9,942 bases of DNA. Source: a bacterium. Lineage in GTDB: Bacteria > Bacteroidota > Ignavibacteria > Kapaibacteriales > UBA961. Below the pieces are notes generated by a model. That model was not told where the DNA came from and searched no databases. It saw only the letters and a list, made by a program, of their open reading frames with translations. The position numbers and the translations under genes were made by a program. This document shows, one piece after another, positions 1-7,584 of this stretch (position 1 is its first letter; each line of letters begins with the position of its first letter). The stretch is taken from positions 1 to 9,942 of the forward strand of contig JALHLL010000122.1 in assembly GCA_022844575.1 (NCBI GenBank), in the 5' to 3' direction.

Positions 1-13
1 GCTCTTCCGATCT
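1..13. other. Residual Illumina adapter at contig end
   Basis: The window opens with GCTCTTCCGATCT, which is exactly the last 13 bases of the common Illumina TruSeq-type adapter. The repeat homology with the downstream copy begins immediately after it at position 14. The most economical reading is untrimmed adapter at the end of an assembled contig. These bases should be masked and not treated as genomic sequence. The match is seen directly; its origin as contamination is inferred. Confidence 0.9.
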
Positions 14-124
14 GGTTTTATTTCGGAATTTATTTGACAGTTTGATCTGAAGTCCCCCTCCTTTCGTTATGCGGGCACTCTTCTATAAAACTTTATGTTT
101 ATGCGTGGGAGAGAAACGAGGGAG
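14..124 (+). repeat. Tandem hairpin repeat, copy 1
   Basis: This is the first of two adjacent copies of a repeat of about 111-115 nt. Both share the order GGTTTTATTTCGGAAT, TTGACAG, GATCTGAAGTCCCCCTCC, TCGTTATGCGGGCACTCTTC, TTTATGCGTGG and GAGAAACGAGGGAGGG. The copy can fold on itself: CCCTCC (56-61) with GGAGGG (121-126), TCGTT (64-68) with AACGA (115-119), CTCTTC (78-83) with GGAGAG (108-113, one G-U pair), and an apical ATAAA (85-89) with TTTAT (98-102). The last two bases of the outer stem coincide with the start of copy 2. It may be truncated upstream, because it abuts the contig end. The family is not recognised. Confidence 0.85.
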
Positions 125-239
125 GGTTTTATTTCGGAATATTTTTGACAGTGTGATCTGAAGTCCCCCTCCTTATCGTTATGCGGGCACTCTTCTTAAA
201 ACTTTTTAAGTTTATGCGTGGAAGAGAAACGAGGGAGGG
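125..239 (+). repeat. Tandem hairpin repeat, copy 2
   Basis: This is the second copy of the upstream repeat, highly similar with a few substitutions and small indels. Its predicted fold keeps the same plan: CCCTCC (167-172) with GGAGGG (234-239), TCGTT (176-180) with AACGA (228-232), CTCTTC (190-195) with GAAGAG (221-226), and an apical AAACTT (199-204) with AAGTTT (208-213). The apical stem differs in sequence from copy 1 but still pairs. Similarity ends near 239-240, where unique helicase coding sequence begins. The copy contains the GTG codon (218) that would start the longest helicase frame. Confidence 0.85.
140..147 (+). promoter_or_regulatory. Possible Bacteroidota-type -7 element
   Basis: TATTTTTG in repeat copy 2 matches the Bacteroidota primary sigma -7 consensus TAnnTTTG. 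It lies about 70 nt before the GTG at 218. Copy 1 has a near match (TTTATTTG). No convincing -33 TTTG/TTG element is visible at the expected spacing, and this AT-rich stretch could match by chance. A TTGACA overlaps it (145-150), but no matching -10 hexamer follows. It is a weak candidate promoter for the nuclease-helicase. Confidence 0.25.
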
Positions 240-3200
240 CATTTTTTTTATCAAAATTTGCTCATTATAATGTGAATCGCCCAATTATTCCCCCCGAAGA
301 AGTTACTTCGCTTCATTTCCACCTAAAGAATATTCTACACGATTCGGAATTAACCGATAGGCAAAGTTATTATGCCTTGCAAATGCTTTTGCGAAGCATT
401 ATACTATTGCTTGTTAAGTCAGAAAGACAATTCTTTGCAAATGATTTTGCACGTTTATTATTTCTTGTCGATAAATACTCATTTCCGACTCATATTGTCG
501 AATCTCTCCATAAAAATAGAGTGTTGGTAACCCGAATAAGACAAGGAAAAAGCGAGATAGGAAAAGGGGCGATTCGGGTAATACGTCGGGCTATTGTATT
601 ATTATTGGGATATTGCAGCGATATACCTTTACCTAAGGAATTTGAAAGTTTTATTACGAAAATAAATTCGGATTATGTTCCCGCGACATTATTCGAGCAA
701 GCTGCCGAAACTATTCCATTTGTCCGTTTGGAGATAATAGATACCCCATTGATTAAGGAGAAAGAACAGTTTCCTGTACAATGCACAATGCTTGATGAAG
801 ACGGAATGGAATGGAAGGTTTTGCTTTCGCGTGATTTTTTGAGGCAGACCGTTTTTTTCAGAATAGGTACAACGGTACATTGCACCTCAATGACTCGTGC
901 CAAAACATCGGAACAAATTCTGCTTTCTACCCCCGAAACTTTATTAGTAATAGAGCCGGATATTGTATTGGATGTTACGGAAATAGCGGAGTGCTTTAGC
1001 GGTCGTAATCCCTCCATATATCTTTACTTCATTAAAAAAGTACAAAAAATCAATTCCTCATCACGTGAAATGGTGATAGGTACGGTGATTAATTCATGTT
1101 TGGACGAATTATTAACCAATCCCGATGCGGATATTTATACGATTGTACGGAAAGCATTATTCTATAAACCGATAACAGCTATTGCAGCTTTGGGTGAAGC
1201 GGATGAGACGAGTATTGTTGAGGAGATAACTCCGCATTTTAATAATTTACGAAGTATTATACCCGCATTACGCTACGATACTTTTACCGTTGAGGCAAGT
1301 TTTATTTCGCCTTTATACGGCTTGCAAGGTCGTCTTGATGTATTGTTGGAATATGCAGATGAACCGGAACGAAAAACAATTATAGAGCTAAAATCCGGTA
1401 AACCGCCCTCCGCTTATAATCATCGTGGTAACGCGGCTTATGGTATGTGGAAAAACCATGAAGCGCAAATTTTATGTTATAATCTTTTATTGGATTCGGC
1501 ATATCCCGATAGAAAAGGGGATAGCAGTGTATTGTATTCGCGTGAAACCGTAACGCCTTTGCGCAATATGCCGAATGAAATCAATGCAAAAAGGGGAGTG
1601 CTTGAATTACGTAATGCAATAATTACGGGGGAAAAGGATTTACTTAATAGAAAGTTCGGATTATATACGGGACTGAATGAGGATGAATTTAATGATGCAC
1701 CATCATTTATTCGGGATAAGTTTATAGCCGCAAAAGAATTTTTACATAGTCTTTCGGAATTGGAGACGGTTTACTTTCGTGCTACCTTTAGCTTTTTACT
1801 TAGAGAGCAGTATGCAGGACGTAACGGTACGCAACATGACGATAGTGATTATGGATTTGCGGGTTTATGGCGCACATCATTGGAGGAAAAAAAGAATTCG
1901 TTTTCCGTAATAACAGATTTAGTACTGGATGAGGAACAATGTAATTTTGAAAAAATGCACCTTTGTTTTCTTCGAGCGGAACAATCACTGCCAACATCAT
2001 TAAGAGAAGGAGATATAATTCTTCTTTATCCCTTTTCGGAAGAAAAAACACCCGTACAAGGACAGATGATAAAGGGCAGTATTCGTCGGATGACGGATAG
2101 AAGTATTAGTATAAGTTTAAGGAATAAACTTATACACCCTTCTTTTTTCTTGAATGAGAGCGATAAAACATGGATTGTTGAGCCCGATTATATGGATAGT
2201 TCTTATTCTGTTCTCTATAATGTAACAGCGCAATTTTTACAATCGACGCAACCGATACGCTCTGTTCTCCTCGGTGTACAATCCCCGCAAAAACATAAAC
2301 CGAAAGAATATGATTTTGAGGCATATCGTGAGGAATGTGAGCTATTGCCGAGTTTGAGCGAAGAGCAGAGAAATATCCTTCAATTAATGATGTCGGGTCA
2401 AGAATACTTTTTATTACAGGGTCCGCCCGGCACGGGAAAAACATCAGTAATGTTAAAATGGTGTGCAAGAACTTTTTTTGTTTCGGAAAAAGGTACTGTG
2501 CTTATTGCCGCTTATACGAATAGAGCGGTTGATGAAATACTCAGATCGGTACAAAGTGTAGTTCCGAATGAATATATTATACGGCTTGGAAGTAAAGACA
2601 GCACCGAATACCCCGAATATACTCTCGATACTTTTAGCGAAGGGAAAAAACTAAAGGATATAAGCAATCATATTAAAAATGCTCGTTTTATTATTGGCAC
2701 GATTTCATCGGTTCTTGCAAACATGGATTTGTTTTCGATAAAAGAGTTTTCACTTTTTGTTGTGGATGAAGCCGCTCAAATTATCGAGCCGAATATTATA
2801 GGTCTATCGGCAATAATAGGGCGTACCATACTCATAGGCGATGAAAAACAATTACCTGCCATTATTGTTCAGAATGAAACGCAGACTGCCATACAACATC
2901 CGCTTACCGATGTTATTCATTTCCGCGATTTCAGAATGTCTTTATTTGAACGGTTATTGCGTTGTTGTCATACTCATTCATGGAATCATGCTTTTGCAAT
3001 GCTTTCAAAACAAGGAAGAATGCACAAGGATATTGCCACCTTTGTCAATGGAAAATTTTATAATAATGAATTAATACCGGCACTTTCTTGGCAAAGTGAA
3101 CAAACTATATCACTCTATTCGGACACACAAATTTTACCTGATTTTTTACGAGAATATTCGGGTATCTTTATTCCTGTTTATACTACCGATAAAGGAAAAA

Positions 3201-3628
3201 TACATAGAACAGAAGCAAAAATTGCAGCGAACATTGCCGCTTTATGTGCGGCTGCATTGGGAGATAATTTCGGCGATCAATCTATAGGAATTATAACACC
3301 ATTTCGGGCGCAGATAACGGAGATAAAACAATGTTTACCGTCATTACTTCGCTCAAGAATTACCGTTGATACCGTAGAACGTTTTCAGGGCAGCGAGCGC
3401 GAAATAATTATTATTTCTTTTGCCGTTAATCATAGCTCAATGCTGGCATCCGTTTCCGCACCGGTGGAAATAAACGGTATAATCGTCGATAGAAAATTAA
3501 ATGTCGCCATTACTCGCGCTCGTCGGCAATTAATTGTTATCGGTAATCCCGAAATATTATCGCAACAACCTTTATTAAAGGATTTTATTGATTCATTAAA
3601 AAAGGCGGATAGTGAACAGGTTATATAA
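218..3628 (+). CDS. Dna2-like PD-(D/E)XK nuclease / SF1B helicase
   Basis: This is a large predicted cytoplasmic nuclease-helicase acting on DNA. Residues are numbered from GTG 218. The N-terminal ~280 residues are mostly helical with no named domain. A RecB/Cas4/Dna2-type nuclease follows: Asp374 in GRLD, Glu390-x-Lys392 in ELK, and QxxxY at 417-421. A barrel-like segment near 590-650 (REGDIILLYPF) precedes a UPF1/Dna2-type SF1B helicase: Walker A GPPGTGKT 735-742, Walker B DEAAQ 850-854, GDEKQLP 874-880, QGRMH 932-936, ERFQGSE 1054-1060, and NVAITRAR in motif VI (Arg1100, Arg1102). Its length resembles eukaryotic Dna2. Unusually, the motif-I His position (GxxxH) is Asn292, and no Dna2/Cas4/AddB-style cysteine cluster flanks the nuclease, so an Fe-S cluster is unlikely. 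The start is uncertain: an in-frame stop lies at 197-199, GTG 218 is inside repeat copy 2, and the next candidate is GTG 272. Neither has a Shine-Dalgarno. The gene stands alone, so a role in repair, replication or defence cannot be chosen. Confidence 0.88.
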   Translation: MEEKRGRAFFLSKFAHYNVNRPIIPPEEVTSLHFHLKNILHDSELTDRQSYYALQMLLRSIILLLVKSERQFFANDFARLLFLVDKYSFPTHIVESLHKNRVLVTRIRQGKSEIGKGAIRVIRRAIVLLLGYCSDIPLPKEFESFITKINSDYVPATLFEQAAETIPFVRLEIIDTPLIKEKEQFPVQCTMLDEDGMEWKVLLSRDFLRQTVFFRIGTTVHCTSMTRAKTSEQILLSTPETLLVIEPDIVLDVTEIAECFSGRNPSIYLYFIKKVQKINSSSREMVIGTVINSCLDELLTNPDADIYTIVRKALFYKPITAIAALGEADETSIVEEITPHFNNLRSIIPALRYDTFTVEASFISPLYGLQGRLDVLLEYADEPERKTIIELKSGKPPSAYNHRGNAAYGMWKNHEAQILCYNLLLDSAYPDRKGDSSVLYSRETVTPLRNMPNEINAKRGVLELRNAIITGEKDLLNRKFGLYTGLNEDEFNDAPSFIRDKFIAAKEFLHSLSELETVYFRATFSFLLREQYAGRNGTQHDDSDYGFAGLWRTSLEEKKNSFSVITDLVLDEEQCNFEKMHLCFLRAEQSLPTSLREGDIILLYPFSEEKTPVQGQMIKGSIRRMTDRSISISLRNKLIHPSFFLNESDKTWIVEPDYMDSSYSVLYNVTAQFLQSTQPIRSVLLGVQSPQKHKPKEYDFEAYREECELLPSLSEEQRNILQLMMSGQEYFLLQGPPGTGKTSVMLKWCARTFFVSEKGTVLIAAYTNRAVDEILRSVQSVVPNEYIIRLGSKDSTEYPEYTLDTFSEGKKLKDISNHIKNARFIIGTISSVLANMDLFSIKEFSLFVVDEAAQIIEPNIIGLSAIIGRTILIGDEKQLPAIIVQNETQTAIQHPLTDVIHFRDFRMSLFERLLRCCHTHSWNHAFAMLSKQGRMHKDIATFVNGKFYNNELIPALSWQSEQTISLYSDTQILPDFLREYSGIFIPVYTTDKGKIHRTEAKIAANIAALCAAALGDNFGDQSIGIITPFRAQITEIKQCLPSLLRSRITVDTVERFQGSEREIIIISFAVNHSSMLASVSAPVEINGIIVDRKLNVAITRARRQLIVIGNPEILSQQPLLKDFIDSLKKADSEQVI

Positions 3629-3675
3629 GAGATAATTCGTTGTACTATTTCTCTTTTCCAATCCGCGTCTATAAA

Positions 3676-3704
3676 AAGAAAGCCCGAAAATTTCGGGCTT
3701 TCTT
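3676..3704. terminator. Bidirectional intrinsic terminator
   Basis: AAGAAAGCCCGAAA and its exact reverse complement TTTCGGGCTTTCTT are separated by one A, giving a perfect inverted repeat with a GC core. The hairpin would form with a few central bases open as the loop. T-rich sequence follows on both strands: CTTGTTTATT on plus and TTTTTATAG on minus. It sits between two convergent genes, 47 nt after the helicase stop and 5 nt after the response-regulator stop, and can serve both. Confidence 0.9.
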
Positions 3705-3709
3705 GTTTA

Positions 3710-4417
3710 TTATTCATCCATTTCATCTTCCTGCGGATCATTCGGTTCGGGTTCTTTCATCCTATACCCTACGCCGCGTATGCTGTTCAGAATACGAGGT
3801 GTTCCCGGTTTTTCGATTTTTGCCCTTAAGCGTTTTATATAGACATCTATAATATTCGATTCCGTATCGAAATTATGTTTCCATACATGTTGTGTTATCA
3901 TGCTTCTGCTTACTATACGCCCTTTATTGCGAATAAGGTACTCAAGCAGCGCATATTCTTTTGTCGTCAATTCAATTTCCTTTTCCCAACGATAAGCCAC
4001 ATGTGCCACCGTATCGAGAATTAAATCGCCGACGGATATTTTCGTTGATTTTTCAACACTCGAACGACGCAGAATAGAACGAAGTCTGGCAGCAAGTTCT
4101 TCAAAGTGGAAGGGTTTTGCCAAATAATCATCAGCCCCCAAATCAAGCCCCGTTACACGGTCTTCCATACCAGCGCGTGCTGTAAGCATAAGTATTGGTG
4201 TGGTGTTCCGTGCAGCTCTCAATTCGCCTAATACGGCAAATCCATCCTTTTTGGGTAACATCACATCAAGTACAATTGCATCGAAATGGTTGGCAAGAGC
4301 CATGTCTATACCCATTTGCCCATCGGCAGCAAGCTCTACTATATATCGTTCTTCCTCCAAGCCGCGTTTAATAAAACTCGCGACTTTTCTTTCATCTTCA
4401 ATGACGAGAATCCTCAT
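3710..4417 (-). CDS. OmpR/PhoB-family response regulator
   Basis: This is a 235-residue two-component transcription factor. The receiver domain (about 1-118) has the acidic pocket Glu7-Asp8, phosphoacceptor Asp51 in VLDVMLP, the switch Thr79 in MLTAR and Lys101 in AKPF, so it looks fully phosphorylatable. The C-terminal winged helix (about 125-222) contains LTTKEYALLEYL, the recognition region NIIDVYIKRLRAKI and the wing RGVGYRM. An unusual acidic tail (EPEPNDPQEDEMDE) follows. Overall similarity is closest to CusR/CopR-like regulators, but that is an impression and does not name the signal. The ATG is supported by AAAGGGG six nt upstream. The gene lies 32 nt after the secreted-protein gene and ends at a terminator. 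No histidine kinase gene adjoins it in the window, so its partner must be encoded elsewhere. Target genes are unknown. Confidence 0.95.
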   Translation of the reverse strand: MRILVIEDERKVASFIKRGLEEERYIVELAADGQMGIDMALANHFDAIVLDVMLPKKDGFAVLGELRAARNTTPILMLTARAGMEDRVTGLDLGADDYLAKPFHFEELAARLRSILRRSSVEKSTKISVGDLILDTVAHVAYRWEKEIELTTKEYALLEYLIRNKGRIVSRSMITQHVWKHNFDTESNIIDVYIKRLRAKIEKPGTPRILNSIRGVGYRMKEPEPNDPQEDEMDE

Positions 4418-4423
4418 GTAATT

Positions 4424-4430
4424 CCCCTTT
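4424..4430 (-). promoter_or_regulatory. Shine-Dalgarno of response regulator
   Basis: On the minus strand AAAGGGG lies six nt before the ATG at 4417. It is among the clearest ribosome-binding sites in the window and fixes the regulator start, allowing independent translation after the upstream gene ends at 4450. Confidence 0.6.
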
Positions 4431-4449
4431 GATTCTTGTTTATATTCAT

Positions 4450-7400
4450 TTATTTCTTTTTCACAAAAACTCGATAAACTTCACGCGTACCATTTGCAAG
4501 CTCTACGCTTATATAATAAACACCATTTACGGCTGTACCTCGCGGAGTATTGCCATTCCATTTATCGCAATAGGCAATATTCGGTAGGCGGCGTTCATTG
4601 GTAACAGGTTCAGCAACAATACGATTTGCCTGATCGTACACACGAACATTTACCGTCGTTTCTTCCGGTACGGAATAAATTACCTCCATAATTTCCGTTG
4701 GTGGAGAAAATGGATTCGGTGCTACAAGTTTGATGTATTGTACAACAATATTGTTCAAAGTCGTATCAATACGTACATTTGCCGCAGCGCAACATATTCT
4801 TAGTATTGCCGTCGAATCTTTAGCATTCGTTGGCAAATGCCAATCATATTCGCCGGCATCGGTTGGTACTCTACCTAATTCTATAAATGTTTTGCCTTTA
4901 TCAACAGAATAGGCAAAAGTAAACTCATTACATCCGAGACTTGAAGGAACGGTTATCGGATTCCATGTGATTTTTCTTTCGGAACATGCTTTTGCCGGCG
5001 GCGGATCAATCGTGATAGCCAAAGGAAACGGAACTATTCTTAAACTATGTATTTCCGAAGTATCGCTTATTCCGAATGTTGTATCTCTACCCACAATCCT
5101 ATACCGTAATGCACTATCCAAGTCTTTACCTGTACAGGAAAACATACCTGTTAGTGGTGTTCCCCAGTTAAACGAATATTGAATGCCACTCAGTTTTTGA
5201 GAAGTAAGGCGATACCAGGAAGTGGTTCGCTTACCGGCTGTATCCGGTGTTGTCCAGAGTGAATCGGACTCAAATTCAAGCCAAAGAGAATCAACACAGG
5301 AAGCCAATCCCGTAAAGGTAAAAGGTATTCCCGCCACAATAGTTGAATCTTGTGGTGGGGTAAGGATAATAACTTCCGGTCGTGCAAAACGAATATAGGA
5401 AGAGGAATCTATAATGTCGGGGCTATTTGCACTTTGTATAATGATTCTGCCTTGTTTACCTAATAAAGCGGCATCCATTAAAATCGAAACGCTGTCGGAA
5501 GAGGAGTTATTTGGAACATTTCTAAACAGTGTGTCTTTCTTCTTTACCCAAGTTCCGATATCAGAGTAGTTTTGGAAGAATATATTAATAAAATCCTGTC
5601 CTCTTAGCAAATTTGTCCACCCAATCGTAAGGGTATCACCAAGACAAAAATCCTGCGGGGGTACTTGCTGAATCTTCGGTGTAGTAAGCCGGATTGAACC
5701 AGGTAATAATGAACCGTAACAATATGTTTTATTCAAGGTTGTTATAATAATATCATTTCTACCATCACCTTCAAGGTCAGCAACCGCAAGCGCTGTTATT
5801 GTTTCGTTCGGAAGATTGATGGTAAACAAAGTATCAAATGGGGCTCCGAAGCGGAAACGCGAATCGCTATAGGCACGCATTCTCATAATACGAACTGTCG
5901 AGCGGTCAACAACAAAAACTTCCGAGCGTTTATCAGTTCCGCCATCAAAATCGTTAACGGCAGCAACCCAACCGTTAATTTTTTGTGTACATAACGTATC
6001 AAAAGGAAAAAGGAATGTGCCCGGTCTGTTTATTTTTTCAATTCTCGTACCTGTACGCCATCGTAATACGGCAATTCTGTTGCCTGCAACTGCGCCCTCT
6101 CTCGAACTCTGCGTTACTACGATTTCCAGTCCGGGATTATTAGGATAATAGGGTAATGCTTCATTTAGGTTATCGCCATCCATATCACCCATTCCAACCG
6201 ACCAGAAATGATTTTTCCCGCCTATATAGGAGGGAAAAGTCGGATCGTCCGGAGCAGTCAGCGGTTGTCCGGCTGTATTAAACAAATGTAAACGAGAGCC
6301 TCCGCGCGAATTGTCCCTTCCTGTATATTCTTCAGCCATGAGTATATACCAAGCACCGGCACTACCTGTTCCTGCATCGTTAAGCGGAATAAAGTAGGGT
6401 CTGATGAGCGGACGTGAACGAGTTGTATCTGTAATTAGGGATGATGCCAAATCGAAAGGAGGTATCCCCTCGCGATAGCTATTACCTGTTGTTGCAGTAA
6501 TCGGAAAACTCATGAGATAGGGAAAGTCGCCGAATGTTGACTGTGTTAAAGTATTCGAGATAATCTCCTTTATTTCGGGTGTAGGGAACACGGAAGGAGC
6601 AACTGTCATTGCATCATTAGCATTATCTGTAATCAACCCTACGGAGGGCTGGTAGAGAGATATTTCCGGTCCTAAGGTAATTCTGCTAGCGGTTTGGTCA
6701 CGAGTATCGGGTAAAGGGAAAATTACCCCCGGAATCCCCAAGTCGAATTGGGTAAACCCACGAAAGTATGGTGCAACGCCGGAAAAACTCGGTAATATTT
6801 TCGGACTATGGATATTGACGGTGGCATAGACTACGGTTTGCCCATTTGCCAATCTGCCTGCAAATGGACGAACTCCCGCTACATAATTGGAATCAAAATC
6901 GGATAAATCCACACTCAATCGGCGAAAGATAATAACACTATCCTTTGTTTTATCATAACCCGCAAGGTAAGAATATGCTCTACGCTCTACCGTATCTTCC
7001 GATTCAATCGTTTCCAAAGCCATAACCAAAGGCGGAGCGGGTAAACCAGTATTCGGTAACACAGAAGATGAATCGAATAATACGCTTATACCTTTTACAT
7101 ATTTAACAAAAGAGGGGAGCGGTGTTTCCGTAAGTACTTGTCCGGTTCCATCAACAACAACTATCTTATCCTTAACAACAGCCACTATCTCATTCGGACT
7201 CCATAGGTATTCCGGTAGAAGTTTGGGATTGTTTTTAATATTGCCGATTAAAGGTTGTATATCGCCGGAGAGCGAGGTTGTACTCCATTTTAGTTTTAAT
7301 GAATCGAGAGATTGAGACCGAGATGGTTGAAATTGAGCATGCGTTGCTTCAAGATTACCATTAGGGTATAACCATGATGCCGGACTTGATGTATTTTGTG

Positions 7401-7461
7401 CGCTTCCCGCACCGCAAATACTTAAAAAAAGAATGAATACAAGAGGTAATCGAAAGGACAT
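4450..7461 (-). CDS. Secreted FG-GAP/Ig-like protein with T9SS-type C-terminal domain
   Basis: This is a 1003-residue exported protein of unknown specific function. The ATG at 7461 is chosen because it starts a textbook signal peptide (MSFRLPLVFILFLSICGAGSAQ) and has GGAAG four nt upstream. The frame stays open to an ATG at 7551, but those 30 extra residues would bury the signal peptide. The N-terminal half looks like a beta-propeller, with PQQ-like strands near 60-100 and FG-GAP/calcium-loop motifs: GDMDGDNLNE (about 420-430), NDFDGG (about 505) and ADLEGDGRND (about 564). Three Ig-like segments start near 604, 703 and 820. The last ~90 residues, from APNPFSPP (about 914) through VYD, WNG and NGVYYISV to the terminal VFVKKK, match the FlgD-like/Por-secretion sorting domain. 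Export through the Sec pathway and then T9SS to the cell surface or medium is inferred. Roles such as adhesion or substrate binding fit, but no enzyme motif is visible. Confidence 0.9.
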   Translation of the reverse strand: MSFRLPLVFILFLSICGAGSAQNTSSPASWLYPNGNLEATHAQFQPSRSQSLDSLKLKWSTTSLSGDIQPLIGNIKNNPKLLPEYLWSPNEIVAVVKDKIVVVDGTGQVLTETPLPSFVKYVKGISVLFDSSSVLPNTGLPAPPLVMALETIESEDTVERRAYSYLAGYDKTKDSVIIFRRLSVDLSDFDSNYVAGVRPFAGRLANGQTVVYATVNIHSPKILPSFSGVAPYFRGFTQFDLGIPGVIFPLPDTRDQTASRITLGPEISLYQPSVGLITDNANDAMTVAPSVFPTPEIKEIISNTLTQSTFGDFPYLMSFPITATTGNSYREGIPPFDLASSLITDTTRSRPLIRPYFIPLNDAGTGSAGAWYILMAEEYTGRDNSRGGSRLHLFNTAGQPLTAPDDPTFPSYIGGKNHFWSVGMGDMDGDNLNEALPYYPNNPGLEIVVTQSSREGAVAGNRIAVLRWRTGTRIEKINRPGTFLFPFDTLCTQKINGWVAAVNDFDGGTDKRSEVFVVDRSTVRIMRMRAYSDSRFRFGAPFDTLFTINLPNETITALAVADLEGDGRNDIIITTLNKTYCYGSLLPGSIRLTTPKIQQVPPQDFCLGDTLTIGWTNLLRGQDFINIFFQNYSDIGTWVKKKDTLFRNVPNNSSSDSVSILMDAALLGKQGRIIIQSANSPDIIDSSSYIRFARPEVIILTPPQDSTIVAGIPFTFTGLASCVDSLWLEFESDSLWTTPDTAGKRTTSWYRLTSQKLSGIQYSFNWGTPLTGMFSCTGKDLDSALRYRIVGRDTTFGISDTSEIHSLRIVPFPLAITIDPPPAKACSERKITWNPITVPSSLGCNEFTFAYSVDKGKTFIELGRVPTDAGEYDWHLPTNAKDSTAILRICCAAANVRIDTTLNNIVVQYIKLVAPNPFSPPTEIMEVIYSVPEETTVNVRVYDQANRIVAEPVTNERRLPNIAYCDKWNGNTPRGTAVNGVYYISVELANGTREVYRVFVKKK

Positions 7462-7465
7462 TGAA

Positions 7466-7470
7466 CTTCC
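7466..7470 (-). promoter_or_regulatory. Shine-Dalgarno-like site supporting start at 7461
   Basis: GGAAG on the minus strand is followed by TTCA and then the ATG at 7461. The spacing is slightly short. With the signal peptide that begins at this ATG, it favours 7461 over the upstream in-frame ATGs at 7551 and 7530, which lack such a site. Confidence 0.5.
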
Positions 7471-7509
7471 ATTGTAGTTACATGCGTAAAAATAATCAAT
7501 CGGATTGTA

Positions 7510-7551
7510 CTTTACACATGGATTGCTCATAAATACATGCGGATTACTCAT
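7510..7551 (-). repeat. Short imperfect direct repeat in leader
   Basis: Two adjacent 21-nt units each begin ATGAGYAATCC and continue with ATGT after a 2-nt indel. Translated in the secreted-protein frame they would read MSNPHVF and MSNPCVK. They lie upstream of the preferred start, so they are more likely a small leader duplication than protein. No regulatory function can be assigned from one instance. Confidence 0.4.
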
Positions 7552-7558
7552 AAATCGT

Positions 7559-7580
7559 GCCGAAGTAAAACCTATTCGGC
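7559..7580 (-). terminator. Small hairpin after hrcA, possible weak terminator
   Basis: On the minus strand GCCGAA, a 10-nt loop and TTCGGC start 4 nt after the hrcA stop. The stem is only 6 bp and the following sequence (ACGATTTATG) has no real U-tract, so termination would be partial at best. It may reduce read-through into the secreted-protein gene or stabilise the hrcA 3' end. Confidence 0.35.
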
Positions 7581-7584
7581 AACT

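Noticed and set aside
34..150. Sigma-70 -35 boxes (TTGACA at 34-39 and 145-150)
   Set aside because: No TATAAT-like hexamer lies 16-18 nt downstream; the position is occupied by the CCCCCTCC stem arm.
76..193. CIRCE half-site from GCACTC in the repeats
   Set aside because: The matching GAGTGC inverted half at 9-nt spacing is missing, and the bases are part of the repeat's own stem.
14..239. CRISPR array
   Set aside because: There are only two long units of about 111-115 nt with no short repeat/unique spacer alternation, and no cas genes nearby.
70..270. Small ORFs starting MRALF in both repeat copies
   Set aside because: ATG at 70 and 181 give short peptides (about 30 residues) with different C-termini, no Shine-Dalgarno, and they overlap the hairpin arms; the RNA/DNA structure explains the conservation better.
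673..2468. Minus-strand ORFs inside the helicase gene
   Set aside because: They are low-complexity shadows of the strongly supported plus-strand reading frame, with no recognisable domains.
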